Numbered from the stretch's first letter, positions 8,155 to 17,824 are shown. The stretch is 64,000 nt of DNA from Spirosoma taeanense (GCF_013127955.1 NZ_CP053435.1:744001-808000); one strand, 5' to 3'. Notes: generated from the letters alone by a model not told the origin. Numbers and translations are program-made.

Positions 8155-9531
8155 ATGCAAAAGACCATAGTACTCGACGTTGTAGGCCTGTCGTATTCGC
8201 TGATTGGTGAACACACGCCCTTTCTGAAACAGTGGTTTGCTGGTAAACACCAGGCCACAATTGATCCTATGCTGCCGGCCCTTACTACCTCGGTGCAGTC
8301 AACCTACGTAACAGGCAAATGGCCGAGCGAAACCGGAATCGTTGGCAACGGCTGGTATGACCGGACCGACTCGGAAGTGAAATTCTGGAAGCAGTCGAAC
8401 AAGCTCGTGGCGGGCGAAAAAATCTGGGAACGGGCCAAAAAGATTGATCCTAATTTTACGGTCTCGAAGATGTTCTGGTGGTATAATATGTACTCCACCG
8501 CCGACTATTCGGCTACGCCCCGGCCGCAGTATCCCTCCGATGGGATGAAAATTCCGGACTGCTATACCCACCCCGGCGACCTGCGGGATAGGCTTACCCA
8601 AGAACTTGGCACGTTTCCCTTGTTTCAGTTCTGGGGCCCCGCCACAACAATTAAAAGCAGTCGCTGGATTGCCGATGCGTCGATGCTGGTCGATAAATGG
8701 CATAACCCAACGCTCACGCTGATCTATTTGCCGCATCTGGACTACTGCCTGCAGAAATTCGGTCAGGATTTTGGTAAGGTGGGTAACGATCTGCGCGAGA
8801 TCGACGACGTTTGCCGTGATCTGATCCAGTATTACGAAAAACAGGGTGCCGAGGTGATTGTGCTGTCGGAATACGGCATTACGAACGTCAGCCGCCCTAT
8901 TCATATCAACCGGATTCTGCGCGAAGCGGGTCTGATTCGCTACCGTGAAGAGCGGGGCCTGGAAGTGTTTGATGCGGGCGCTTCGCCGGCCTTCGCGACG
9001 CCCGATCACCAGATCGCTCACGTGTATATCAACGACCCGATGGTTTATGACAAAGTGCGATCGATGCTGGAGAAGACGCCGGGCGTTGAACGGGTGCTGG
9101 ATAAAGAACAGCAGAAAGAATACCACATCGACCACGAACGTTCCGGCGATTTTGTGGTCATTGCCGATGCCGAGAGCTGGTTTACGTATTACTACTGGCT
9201 CGACGACGCCCGCGCTCCGGATTACGCCCGGCTGGTGGCTATTCACCAAAAGCCCGGCTACGATCCCGTTGAAATGTTCATGGACCAGACCAATCCGCTG
9301 ATTAAGCTCCGAGCTGGTTATAAACTTGGTCGGAAGCTGCTTGGGTTCCGGTATCTGATGGATGTGATCTCGCTCGACGCAACGCTGGTGAAAGGCTCGC
9401 ACGGGCGCATTGGAACGGCGCGGGAACACCATCCGGTTTTCGTCAGCAGCCGGAATGTAGGTAATTCGCTGTCGGCAACGGCTGTTTATGACCAGATATG
9501 GGAAACAATAGCGGCCGGCGTTATGGCCTGA
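8155..9531 (+). CDS. EboF-like alkaline phosphatase / nucleotide pyrophosphatase family protein
   Basis: This 458-residue protein has the alkaline-phosphatase-superfamily (type I phosphodiesterase/nucleotide pyrophosphatase) fold. The first metal Asp is in IVLDVVGL at residue 8. The nucleophile region LTTSVQST (Thr44 or Thr45) precedes YVTGKWPSETGI. Metal ligands follow in LPHLDYCLQKFG, and there are C-terminal His motifs HQIAHVY and KGSHG. It has no signal peptide, so it should be cytosolic. Its position after eboD and eboE and its class fit the last gene of ebo clusters (eboF). It probably cleaves a phosphoester or diester on the pathway metabolite; the substrate is unknown. The gap to eboE is 202 bases. 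Confidence 0.78.
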   Translation: MQKTIVLDVVGLSYSLIGEHTPFLKQWFAGKHQATIDPMLPALTTSVQSTYVTGKWPSETGIVGNGWYDRTDSEVKFWKQSNKLVAGEKIWERAKKIDPNFTVSKMFWWYNMYSTADYSATPRPQYPSDGMKIPDCYTHPGDLRDRLTQELGTFPLFQFWGPATTIKSSRWIADASMLVDKWHNPTLTLIYLPHLDYCLQKFGQDFGKVGNDLREIDDVCRDLIQYYEKQGAEVIVLSEYGITNVSRPIHINRILREAGLIRYREERGLEVFDAGASPAFATPDHQIAHVYINDPMVYDKVRSMLEKTPGVERVLDKEQQKEYHIDHERSGDFVVIADAESWFTYYYWLDDARAPDYARLVAIHQKPGYDPVEMFMDQTNPLIKLRAGYKLGRKLLGFRYLMDVISLDATLVKGSHGRIGTAREHHPVFVSSRNVGNSLSATAVYDQIWETIAAGVMA

Positions 9532-9578
9532 AAAACAGATAGCGGCTGGTATTGGTTGTCATACCTAGTTAGATTGGT

Positions 9579-9590
9579 TTCGTATACGAA
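9579..9590. promoter_or_regulatory. 12-bp palindrome TTCGTATACGAA
   Basis: This perfect 12-bp palindrome lies 38 bases upstream of the lipoprotein gene at 9628. The size and place suit a dimeric regulator's operator, but no adjacent regulator gene explains it. Confidence 0.35.
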
Positions 9591-9627
9591 GCGATAAGGA
9601 TAGTAAAACACCCGCAAACGACCGCTT

Positions 9628-10185
9628 ATGAAAACCTTCGTCGCCCTTCTTCTGCTTGCCTCAGCCTGCACGTCGAACCGGCCACCCCGGGTAACGGCGC
9701 CGGTTGATGGTGCGGAGTATTACCAGCCCAACCAAACTACGTATGCGCTCCAGCAGCGTCTTTATCCGGACCCGCACGGTGGTTTGGGGCATTCGCAGGA
9801 CTCTGACATCCGCGTAACAGATATCCGCCTGACGGCTAATTACACCGTGCTGTATATGACCTACAGCAAAGACCCCGGCGACCGCAACAACAACTATTAC
9901 GGTACAAGTGCTATTTCATTCAATCCCAAAGCCGTCCTGGCCTCCTCGGATGGTAAACGAACGTATGCGCTGGTCAAGACCGAGGGTATCCCCCTGACGC
10001 CCAATACGCGCGAGATCCGAAACGATGAAAAGGTACCGTTTGTGCTGTATTTTGAGCGGTTAGATAAGGGCGTTGAGTCCTTCGATCTGTTCGAGTGCAA
10101 GAGCGATAATCAGAACTCATGTTTTAATGTGGCCGGCATGAGTATCGAGAACCCAGCCGAATCGTCGGCGCAAACGCCCAGATAA
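9628..10185 (+). CDS. Hypothetical lipoprotein
   Basis: This 185-residue protein has a lipoprotein signal: MKTFVALLLLASAC, with Cys14 as the likely lipidated residue after ASA. The mature part is beta-rich with many Asp, Asn and Tyr residues. It includes the pattern DIRVTDIRLTANYTVLYMTY and a late two-Cys segment (FECKSDNQNSCF) that could form a disulfide. I recognise no family. Anchoring in the outer or inner membrane is expected. It follows the ebo genes on the same strand by about 96 bases but has a palindrome of its own upstream, so membership of the ebo unit is doubtful. Confidence 0.6.
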   Translation: MKTFVALLLLASACTSNRPPRVTAPVDGAEYYQPNQTTYALQQRLYPDPHGGLGHSQDSDIRVTDIRLTANYTVLYMTYSKDPGDRNNNYYGTSAISFNPKAVLASSDGKRTYALVKTEGIPLTPNTREIRNDEKVPFVLYFERLDKGVESFDLFECKSDNQNSCFNVAGMSIENPAESSAQTPR

Positions 10186-10266
10186 GGCTTTTTTCTGATC
10201 ATACGTACACCGAAACAGCGAGCTGACCGTTAAAAGTTAGTAGTGCCAAGAAGTTTACGCGTGATT

Positions 10267-10791
10267 ATGTCTTTTTTTAAGTCCCTGCATTTCCGTTTAC
10301 GAGTATCTAGATCGTTCTCTTTTCTCACATTCTGTTTGTTGGTAAGTCTGGTTGCACTGGCGCAGACGAACCTTCGGTATCGGCTGCTCGAAGGTTTTGC
10401 GCTGAATGAAGACGCACCGGTCAATAAAGGAAAGCCAACTTTATTTGTGTTTGAACAGGCCGAGACCTTTAAGCAGGTTTTTAAACCGGCCCCGGGCCTG
10501 TTCCGACGCACGCTGCAGCCAAACTTTGGTAAGGAGATGGTTGTCGGTATTGCTCTGCCGCCGACAAATACGCCCCCCAAGCTTTCCGTTAGCCGTATTT
10601 TTGTGCAGGACTCAATCCTTACTGTGCGGTATATCCGACTGAAGGACACGACCCAGGTTCAGAAGCCTGAGTCTGTTAGCTCGCAGCCGATGCTGGTTGT
10701 GGCTATTCCTAAACAAACGGTCCTAAAAACCCGACTGGTCGAAAACGGACGAGTTGTCCAGACTATCCGTAAGCGGGAGGACGAGGAGTAA
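10267..10791 (+). CDS. Hypothetical secreted protein, possibly PrcB-like
   Basis: This protein has about 174 residues and an N-terminal signal segment (hydrophobic FLTFCLLVSLVALAQ) followed by a beta-rich domain. The pattern FGKEMVVGIALPP, then LSVSRIFVQDSILTVRY, then PMLVVAIPK resembles the C-terminal domain of PrcB-type protease-associated proteins. That similarity is recalled from pattern only and is weak. A GTG at 10243 would add eight residues; the ATG at 10267 gives a more normal signal peptide. It converges on the large phosphatase gene, with four bases between the stop codons. Confidence 0.55.
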   Translation: MSFFKSLHFRLRVSRSFSFLTFCLLVSLVALAQTNLRYRLLEGFALNEDAPVNKGKPTLFVFEQAETFKQVFKPAPGLFRRTLQPNFGKEMVVGIALPPTNTPPKLSVSRIFVQDSILTVRYIRLKDTTQVQKPESVSSQPMLVVAIPKQTVLKTRLVENGRVVQTIRKREDEE

Positions 10792-10795
10792 GCCG

Positions 10796-13700
10796 TTATT
10801 TGGGTTTCGCTGCGGATGGCGGTTGGGTTAATAGTCTAACCCGACGTTCCAGTTGTGCCTGTCTCTGGGCAAATGCATTGAGTTTAGTAATCTGTTGCTG
10901 TAAATGGGCGTTCTCAGCTCCCAGCTTGCGGCTGTTTTTTTCCAGCTGAACGACATACAACGTGAGTTCTTCGATTTTTTCCAGCAGTTTCGCATTAATC
11001 CAGGCCAGATCAATGCCCTGACTGACGACCTGCTCGGCTGACGGAATGCCCGGCAGATGCCGGTTGGTGCGCACATACTGCTCGACTTCCGGTAGCGGAC
11101 GGAGGTGGTAGGCGTCTTCAAACACGCGGTCGCTCCAGTCGGCTGTGTTTCTCACGGCTACCTTCACTTTCTGGGTCAGGATTCCTTTGGACACGAACAG
11201 GTTATAGTCGGCGGGCATTCGGGAAATTCCCTCGCCAATAATAACGCTACCCGCGTTCACGTTGCGCAGGTTATTGCCCTGCTGCTCCCAAAGCAGAGAC
11301 GTTGCGCGGGCGGAGTTGTTGATGCTGCCCAGCACTACGTCACCATTGGCGTTGACGGTTAGAAATTTAGTCTGGTTCAGGAGAGTCGCCGGTGTGGTTG
11401 ATCGCAGATTCGTTATACGTAATCCCCCAGCATTGTTGGCACCAACGATTTCCAGGCGGTTTTGTGGCGTTGAAGTGCCAATACCAACATTAGCACTATT
11501 GCCCAGCACAATACTGTTACTCTGATTTACCCGGGCATTGTTGCCGATAGCAGTAGCATTGGTCAGGTTGTTCGCGCCGGCATCGGCCCGGAAGCCCAGA
11601 AAGGTATTGTTGAAGCCACCAACGTTAGCCCGGCCGGATTCAAAGCCAATGGCCAGGTTATTGTCGCCGTTAACGCCTGCCCCAGACGCGGCATTGGCCC
11701 CGATGTAAATATTAAAGCCGCCGGTCGTATTGCCGCTGCCGGCGTTATCCCCCAGGAAATAGTTACCCGAACCCGTCGTATTAGCCACGCCCGCGTTGGT
11801 ACCCATGATATAGTTGGCAGAACCGGTCGTATTACTTAATCCGGCCTGTACACCCAGGAAGGTGTTGAAGTTGCCGGTTGTGTTGTTGTAGCCAGCTTTA
11901 TAGCCAAACATCAGATTGGCTGAAGAGGTCGTGTGGTAGCCAGCCTGATAACCCACCAGGGTATTCTGCTGACTTTCTGTGTTCAGACTAGCTCCGGCAT
12001 CAGTACCCAGGAGGGTGTTAGTCGTATTGGCTACCGATTCTGTTTTGATCATGGTGAACTCGTCTTTCACCGCTCCGTTCAAACCAATAAATTTTCCAAT
12101 GAGTTGATTCCCCTCTACTTCCAGATACAGCGAGCCGCCTTCATCCAGCGAAACATCCATCGCCGGGTGCTGGGGGATAGACCCTTTTCCGGCTGCTCCG
12201 CCCGTGCCATTTACGATATACATGACGCCCTCGTTGGTCGGCGCCATTCGGTTCTTGTAATAAAAATTGGGCGTTGGCTCATTGTTGGCGGGCGGGGCAT
12301 TGTGCACATTGGGGTCGAACGTACTGGATGGACCCGTATGGCCTTTTATCAGCTTGGTGCGTTCATACACATGGCTGTGTCCGCCGATTAAGAGATCAAC
12401 CCGGTACTGATCCAGTATAGGTACCAGTTGCTGGCGAATGTTTGTCAGTTCGGCTTCGCTGTCGGAGTCGTGCGTGCCATTGGTGTACGGCGGATGGTGC
12501 AGGAAAACCAGGGTCCACGTAATGGCGGGATTTGCTTTGGCGGCTTCCAGGTCGGCTCTGAGCCAGGTCATCTGCGGCCCAGCCGGAGCGAAGATGGCTG
12601 TACCCTGGCCACTCTCGTAGCCATAGCTGTCGAGACTGACAATGTGGATATTGCCGTGGTTAAAGGAGTAATACTCTTCTTTGTCGTTACCAGCCCCACC
12701 CCGAAAATTGCTGACTATATTGAAATAATCGATGGCATGGTCTATTCGTCGGGCTTCGGTGCTGTAATAATCGTGGTTGCCGGGGGTAGCGTAAAAAGGA
12801 GTCTGTCGCATAAACCGGTCCGGACCGTATACATTGAAGACATTGAGCTGATAGACCGAGTCCCGCCCATCTCTTGTCCCGCCTGCACTATAGGCATTAT
12901 CGCCCAGCCAGATCCACATATCGATATACTCGCTGCCGGCGAAGGTTTTGAAGCCATTTTTTACGTCAATCTGGCGGGCTCCCCCAGTTCCAAAATCGCC
13001 GATTAGCCATATGCGCGTTTTTTCAGGAATGCCTAATGGGGGTGACGTATAAAAGTAATTGTCGGGTGTGCCCTGCAGCACAGAGCCGTCGGTAGCGCCT
13101 ATTGTGTAGAAATAACGGGTTGACGGAGTTAGGCCCGTCAGGCGTTTCTCGTGTTCGGTCGTCGCCGATGTCTCGTCGGCAGTAAAGGTCTGACTGCCTG
13201 GTTCAGTGGTCCAGTAACGCACCCTACCGGTCGAAACCGTTGAGGTGCGCCAGCGCAGGGTCATTTCATGAGGTGTCCCCATTTGCAGATACGGCCCCCG
13301 GACCAGCGGTGTAGCAACCGGCGTAAACGTAACTTCCATGTTAAAGCGAATGTCGGAACTGGAGGCACTCGTCTGATGAATCTCGGCGGCAATGACGTTA
13401 TTTCCCGTATGGAACAGGCTGCTTGGGTTCATAGTCACGGTTTTCCAGGCCCGCTCCTCGTCATCGCTTGGAATGGCAGTAGCTGTGGTTGAGTAGGTGA
13501 TGGTAGCGGGTGCTTCCGGGAGATTTTCGCGATGAACTTCTGTGCCGTTCACATAGATGACAATGCCATCATCGCGCTGGTAGCGAATTGAAAAGGTTCC
13601 GGTAACATCGCTCAGGTTGACCGTGTGTCTGAAGTAAGTTGTAATGCGCTTGGTGTTACAGTCGGGCGCACAATCGGTACAGGTACAGCCGGAACAGCCG

Positions 13701-13939
13701 TTGCAGATAGTCGTGCTAGCCGCATCCGAATTATTGGGTGAGTAGCCCAGGGGTGATGGCCCCACCGACCAGGACGCGTCATTAAAGGTTTCGGTTCGCC
13801 AGACAGTACCCTGGTCGCCGTTTTGATTTAGAAATTTCCAGGTAGCCCCAACGGCAACGACAGTTTGACTGGTAGGCTGTGCAGACAGGCCCGCGAGAAG
13901 CCCAAATGACAGCAATGCTAGAACGATAAGAGACTTCAT
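10796..13939 (-). CDS. Purple-acid-phosphatase-like surface protein fused to YadA-type head repeats
   Basis: This 1047-residue multidomain exported protein starts with a signal peptide (cleavage after GLSA). Residues 25-205 form a beta-sandwich domain with a Cys-rich loop (Cys79, 82, 85, 87, 90, 94). A fibronectin-like N-domain of purple acid phosphatases starts at RGPYLQM. The metallophosphatase core has the metal motifs GDFG, GDNAY, GNHDY, HHPPY and GHSHVYER. About residues 640-825 are degenerate repeats of the form NTxLGxxAGxxNTTG, as in YadA-like adhesin heads. The C-terminus ends with HLPGIPSAEQV and a coiled coil, a tail common in Bacteroidota surface proteins. No T9SS signal is visible. 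It likely hydrolyses phosphoesters at the cell surface, perhaps as a trimer. A paralogue lies at 18479. Confidence 0.85.
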   Translation of the reverse strand: MKSLIVLALLSFGLLAGLSAQPTSQTVVAVGATWKFLNQNGDQGTVWRTETFNDASWSVGPSPLGYSPNNSDAASTTICNGCSGCTCTDCAPDCNTKRITTYFRHTVNLSDVTGTFSIRYQRDDGIVIYVNGTEVHRENLPEAPATITYSTTATAIPSDDEERAWKTVTMNPSSLFHTGNNVIAAEIHQTSASSSDIRFNMEVTFTPVATPLVRGPYLQMGTPHEMTLRWRTSTVSTGRVRYWTTEPGSQTFTADETSATTEHEKRLTGLTPSTRYFYTIGATDGSVLQGTPDNYFYTSPPLGIPEKTRIWLIGDFGTGGARQIDVKNGFKTFAGSEYIDMWIWLGDNAYSAGGTRDGRDSVYQLNVFNVYGPDRFMRQTPFYATPGNHDYYSTEARRIDHAIDYFNIVSNFRGGAGNDKEEYYSFNHGNIHIVSLDSYGYESGQGTAIFAPAGPQMTWLRADLEAAKANPAITWTLVFLHHPPYTNGTHDSDSEAELTNIRQQLVPILDQYRVDLLIGGHSHVYERTKLIKGHTGPSSTFDPNVHNAPPANNEPTPNFYYKNRMAPTNEGVMYIVNGTGGAAGKGSIPQHPAMDVSLDEGGSLYLEVEGNQLIGKFIGLNGAVKDEFTMIKTESVANTTNTLLGTDAGASLNTESQQNTLVGYQAGYHTTSSANLMFGYKAGYNNTTGNFNTFLGVQAGLSNTTGSANYIMGTNAGVANTTGSGNYFLGDNAGSGNTTGGFNIYIGANAASGAGVNGDNNLAIGFESGRANVGGFNNTFLGFRADAGANNLTNATAIGNNARVNQSNSIVLGNSANVGIGTSTPQNRLEIVGANNAGGLRITNLRSTTPATLLNQTKFLTVNANGDVVLGSINNSARATSLLWEQQGNNLRNVNAGSVIIGEGISRMPADYNLFVSKGILTQKVKVAVRNTADWSDRVFEDAYHLRPLPEVEQYVRTNRHLPGIPSAEQVVSQGIDLAWINAKLLEKIEELTLYVVQLEKNSRKLGAENAHLQQQITKLNAFAQRQAQLERRVRLLTQPPSAAKPK

Positions 13940-14342
13940 GGCTCATAATGTTTATATAATTTATTTAAATTGTCTAACTAATTTAAGTGCTTTGAGCCAG
14001 CTATATTTTCTGGATGGGTTGTTTAAAAAAGTTATTGGCCTGATTTTATTATACGGTGGTGTATATACGTAATTAGTTTACCTAAGAGTAGAGAAGGGTA
14101 GTCTTAACAGAGATATATAGAGAGCCAGGTTCTTACCAGTCTGGTTTTATCATCAACTGGTTGGTGAACGTTCGCACCTTGGAGCAATGTTCAATCTCTG
14201 AAGATAATCCGGAATGCAGGCAGATTCATGGGCTGACCACTGCGCCAAAATTCCGTATCTTTGCACTTATTTTTCAACCACTTTGGCGCGGAACGGGTGT
14301 ATCGCTTCAGCGGACCGACCACTCCAGCAGTACCGACCGATT
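13940..14342. other. AT-rich divergent intergenic region before ileS
   Basis: This is 403 bases without a supported gene. The left 200 bases are very AT-rich (for example 13950-13985) and should contain the promoter of the minus-strand phosphatase gene. A TATATAC stretch occurs near 14059. The ileS -7 box is at 14256-14263. No RNA gene was recognised. Confidence 0.5.
14256..14263 (+). promoter_or_regulatory. -7 element of ileS
   Basis: TATCTTTG matches TAnnTTTG and is followed by GCAC, a common Bacteroidota start context. It predicts a leader of about 75 bases before the ATG at 14343 and argues against an earlier ileS start at 14214. The -33 element is not clear. Confidence 0.6.
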
Positions 14343-17300
14343 ATGTCAGGCGTGACTTATCAGCAATATGAATCCCTCGATTACGCAAAGATTGCGGCCG
14401 AGGTCTTGACTTACTGGAACCAGAATCAGGTATTCGAGCAGTCCGTTGCTATTCGCGAGGGAAAGCCGTCGTTTACGTTTTATGAAGGACCTCCTTCGGC
14501 TAACGGCACGCCCGGTATTCACCACGTCATGGCCCGGACGATCAAGGATATTTTCTGCCGTTACAAAACCTTACGGGGCTTTCAGGTTGAACGTAAAGGC
14601 GGCTGGGATACGCACGGCCTGCCGATCGAACTACAGGTCGAGAAAGAGCTTGGCATCACAAAAGACGACATCGGCAAGTCGATCAGCGTTGAGGAATATA
14701 ATCGCCGGTGCCGCGAAACGGTTATGCGTTTCACCGACCAGTGGAACAGCCTGACTGAGCAGATGGGCTATTGGGTTGATCTTGATAATCCCTACGTTAC
14801 CTACAAAAACGAATATATTGAGTCGGTCTGGCATCTACTGAAGCAGCTGTATAGCAAAGGATTGCTTTATAAAGGCTACACCATTCAGCCGTTCTCGCCG
14901 AAAGCCGGAACGGGCCTGAGCTCACACGAGCTGAACATGCCCGGTACGTATAAGGACGTTCGCGATACAACCGTTGTGGCCCAGTTCCGGGTGAAGCTGA
15001 CGGGTAAGTCGGGCTATCTATTCGATGCCGCCGATTCCGACGACGTGTTTATCCTCGCCTGGACGACAACGCCCTGGACGCTGCCGGCTAACTCAGCGTT
15101 GACCGTCGGAAAGGATATTGACTACGTTTTAATCAAGACATTCAACCCCTATACGTTCCTGCCTATCAATGTGGTGCTGGCGAAGGCGCTGGTAGGTCGG
15201 TGGTTCAGCGAAAAAGGCCGTCAGGATGACGTAAACAGCCCGGCTTTTGACGCCTACCTGCCTACTGATAAGGTTGTTCCCTGGGCGGTTATCGACATCC
15301 CCGGCTTTAGGGGCGAACATCTGGTCGACATTGAATATGAGCAGTTGCTGCCGTACGTACAGCCCGTTCAGCCCGCCTTCAAAGTCATCCTGGGCGACTT
15401 CGTAACGACCGAAGACGGTACGGGGGTTGTGCACACCTCGCCAACCTTTGGGGCCGACGACTTCCGGGTGGCGCAGGCGGCTGGTATTCCGGCGATCATG
15501 GTGAAAGACGAAACGGGCAAAAACGTCCCAATCGTTGATCGGCAGGGCCGGTTCGTGGCCGAAATTACGGACTTCGCCGGGCGTTACGTTAAGGAAGAAT
15601 ATTATTCCGACGAGGAGCGTGCCGATCCGGAGTTCAAACCAACCGACGTGCTGATCGCCATTAAGCTGAAAGAAGAGAACAAGGCGTTCCGGGTCGAAAA
15701 ATACGAACACCCGTACCCGCACTGCTGGCGCACCGACAAGCCGCTGCTGTATTACCCGCTCGATAGCTGGTTTATCCGGACGACGGCCGTTAAGGAGCGT
15801 CTGGTTGAACTGAACAAGACCATCAACTGGCAGCCCGAGAGCACCGGCACCGGGCGCTTTGGCAACTGGCTCGAAAACCTGGTAGACTGGAACCTGAGCC
15901 GGAGTCGTTACTGGGGAACGCCCCTGCCTATCTGGCGGAGCGAAACGGGCGAGGAAATATGCGTAGGCTCGGTGGCCGAACTGATTGAATATTGCTCACG
16001 GGCGAATGCGCAAATGGGCGAATGGGTGGCTCAGGGTAAAGCTGAGTTCCAGTCGTATATCGACAAAAACGCGGCCTTCCTTTCGGCGCATAAAGACGGT
16101 ACGTATGACCTGCACCGGCCATATTCCGACGAAATCTATTTCGTTTCGGAATCGGGTAACCTGATGCAGCGCGAGCCTGATCTGATCGACGTCTGGTTCG
16201 ACAGCGGAGCTATGCCGTATGCGCAGTGGCATTACCCGTTTGAAAATCAGGAGACGTTCCAGCAGGCGTTCCCGGCCGATTTTATCTCCGAGGGCGTTGA
16301 TCAGACGCGCGGTTGGTTCTTTACGCTCCACGCCATTGCGGTTATGCTGTTCGACTCAGTGGCGTTCAGGAACGTCGTTTCGACGGGGCTGGTGCTGGAT
16401 AAGAACGGCAATAAAATGTCGAAACGGCTGGGTAACGCCGTCGATCCGTTTGCAACGCTGAGCCAGTACGGTCCCGATGCGACACGCTGGTACATGATTA
16501 CCAACGCTGAGCCCTGGGATAACCTCAAATTCAATGTCGACGGTATTGGTGAGGTGCAACGGCGGTTCTTCGGAACCCTGTTCAATACGTATAACTTCTT
16601 TGCTCTGTACGCCAACCTGGACGGCTACCAGATCAATCAGTTTGACCGGGTGCCCCGTGAGCAACTGCCAGAGCTTGACCGCTGGATTCTGTCGAAGCTC
16701 AATACACTGATCCGCGACGTAACGGAGCAGTACGAAGGGTATAACCCAACGAAGGCCGGCCGACTGATTCAGGACTTCGTGACCGACCAGCTTTCGAACT
16801 GGTACGTTCGGCTTTCGCGCCGGCGGTTCTGGGCGGGCGCGTCGAATGCGGGCGATCTGTCGCTCGACAAGCGGGCGGCTTACGAAACGCTGCAGCACTG
16901 CCTGGTCGCGGTCTCGCAGCTGATGTCGCCCATTGCGCCGTTCTTCAGCGACTGGCTGTATCGCAGTATGACGGAGGGCGTCCGGGAAGAGTCTCGGGAA
17001 AACGACACGCCGTTCAGGCACGATTCGGTGCACCTGACTGACTGGCATCCCGTTGAAGAAGCCTGGATTGATGAGGAACTGGAGCGGTCGATGGAACTGG
17101 CTCAGCAGGTGTCGTCGCTGGTTCACTCGCTACGTAAGGGTCATAAACTCAAAGTTCGCCAGCCGTTGAGCCGCGTGCTGATTCCGGTGCTCAGCGCCGA
17201 TACGCGTCGGCAGCTCGAACACGTTGCTCCGCTGATTATGTCGGAGGTGAATGTAAAAGCCGTCGAGTTTGTAGACGACGCATCGGGCATCCTGAAAAAG

Positions 17301-17810
17301 AAGGTGAAGCCCAATTTCAAGTCGCTGGGTCCGAAGTTTGGTAAGCAGATGAAAGACGTGGCGGCTGCGATTACGGCCATGACGGATGAGCAACTGAAGT
17401 CGCTGGAGCAGGTGGGCACGCTGCAGCTTGGCGAGTACAGCCTGAGCCTGACGGACCTCGAAATTCTGACCGAGGACATTCCCGGCTGGCTCGTTGCCAG
17501 TGAGGGTGGCCTGACCGTTGCGCTAGACGTAAACGTAACCGACGAACTGCGCCGGGAGGGTATCGCCCGCGATTTTGTGAACCGGATTCAGAACCTGCGT
17601 AAAGACCGGAACTTCGACGTAACGGATAAGATTCAGATCGAACTCGAACGGAACGACGCTACTCTGGCGGAGGCTATTGAGGCCAATAAGCCGTATATTC
17701 AGCAGGAGGTTCAGGCCGTTTCGCTGGATCTGGTGACGGATCCGAATGGCTCGGCGACCGAAATCGAGATGGACGAGTTCAGGCTGCGGGTGAAAGTCGA
17801 AGTCGTGTAG
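14343..17810 (+). CDS. ileS: Isoleucine--tRNA ligase
   Basis: This 1155-residue class I aminoacyl-tRNA synthetase charges tRNA-Ile with isoleucine in the cytoplasm. The HIGH-equivalent motif is GIHH at residues 58-61, and WDTHGLPIE follows. The editing domain is in the middle (TTPWTLPANSALTV; later GTGVVHTSPTFG). The KMSKS-equivalent is KMSKR at 691-695, followed by LGN. The KMSKR form and the length fit the eukaryote-like IleS class, which is often mupirocin-insensitive; that last point is family knowledge and was not tested here. The upstream frame is open to 14214, but it contains the promoter, so the ATG at 14343 was chosen. A strong hairpin closes the gene. Confidence 0.95.
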   Translation: MSGVTYQQYESLDYAKIAAEVLTYWNQNQVFEQSVAIREGKPSFTFYEGPPSANGTPGIHHVMARTIKDIFCRYKTLRGFQVERKGGWDTHGLPIELQVEKELGITKDDIGKSISVEEYNRRCRETVMRFTDQWNSLTEQMGYWVDLDNPYVTYKNEYIESVWHLLKQLYSKGLLYKGYTIQPFSPKAGTGLSSHELNMPGTYKDVRDTTVVAQFRVKLTGKSGYLFDAADSDDVFILAWTTTPWTLPANSALTVGKDIDYVLIKTFNPYTFLPINVVLAKALVGRWFSEKGRQDDVNSPAFDAYLPTDKVVPWAVIDIPGFRGEHLVDIEYEQLLPYVQPVQPAFKVILGDFVTTEDGTGVVHTSPTFGADDFRVAQAAGIPAIMVKDETGKNVPIVDRQGRFVAEITDFAGRYVKEEYYSDEERADPEFKPTDVLIAIKLKEENKAFRVEKYEHPYPHCWRTDKPLLYYPLDSWFIRTTAVKERLVELNKTINWQPESTGTGRFGNWLENLVDWNLSRSRYWGTPLPIWRSETGEEICVGSVAELIEYCSRANAQMGEWVAQGKAEFQSYIDKNAAFLSAHKDGTYDLHRPYSDEIYFVSESGNLMQREPDLIDVWFDSGAMPYAQWHYPFENQETFQQAFPADFISEGVDQTRGWFFTLHAIAVMLFDSVAFRNVVSTGLVLDKNGNKMSKRLGNAVDPFATLSQYGPDATRWYMITNAEPWDNLKFNVDGIGEVQRRFFGTLFNTYNFFALYANLDGYQINQFDRVPREQLPELDRWILSKLNTLIRDVTEQYEGYNPTKAGRLIQDFVTDQLSNWYVRLSRRRFWAGASNAGDLSLDKRAAYETLQHCLVAVSQLMSPIAPFFSDWLYRSMTEGVREESRENDTPFRHDSVHLTDWHPVEEAWIDEELERSMELAQQVSSLVHSLRKGHKLKVRQPLSRVLIPVLSADTRRQLEHVAPLIMSEVNVKAVEFVDDASGILKKKVKPNFKSLGPKFGKQMKDVAAAITAMTDEQLKSLEQVGTLQLGEYSLSLTDLEILTEDIPGWLVASEGGLTVALDVNVTDELRREGIARDFVNRIQNLRKDRNFDVTDKIQIELERNDATLAEAIEANKPYIQQEVQAVSLDLVTDPNGSATEIEMDEFRLRVKVEVV

Positions 17811-17824
17811 AAACCAACTGGTTT

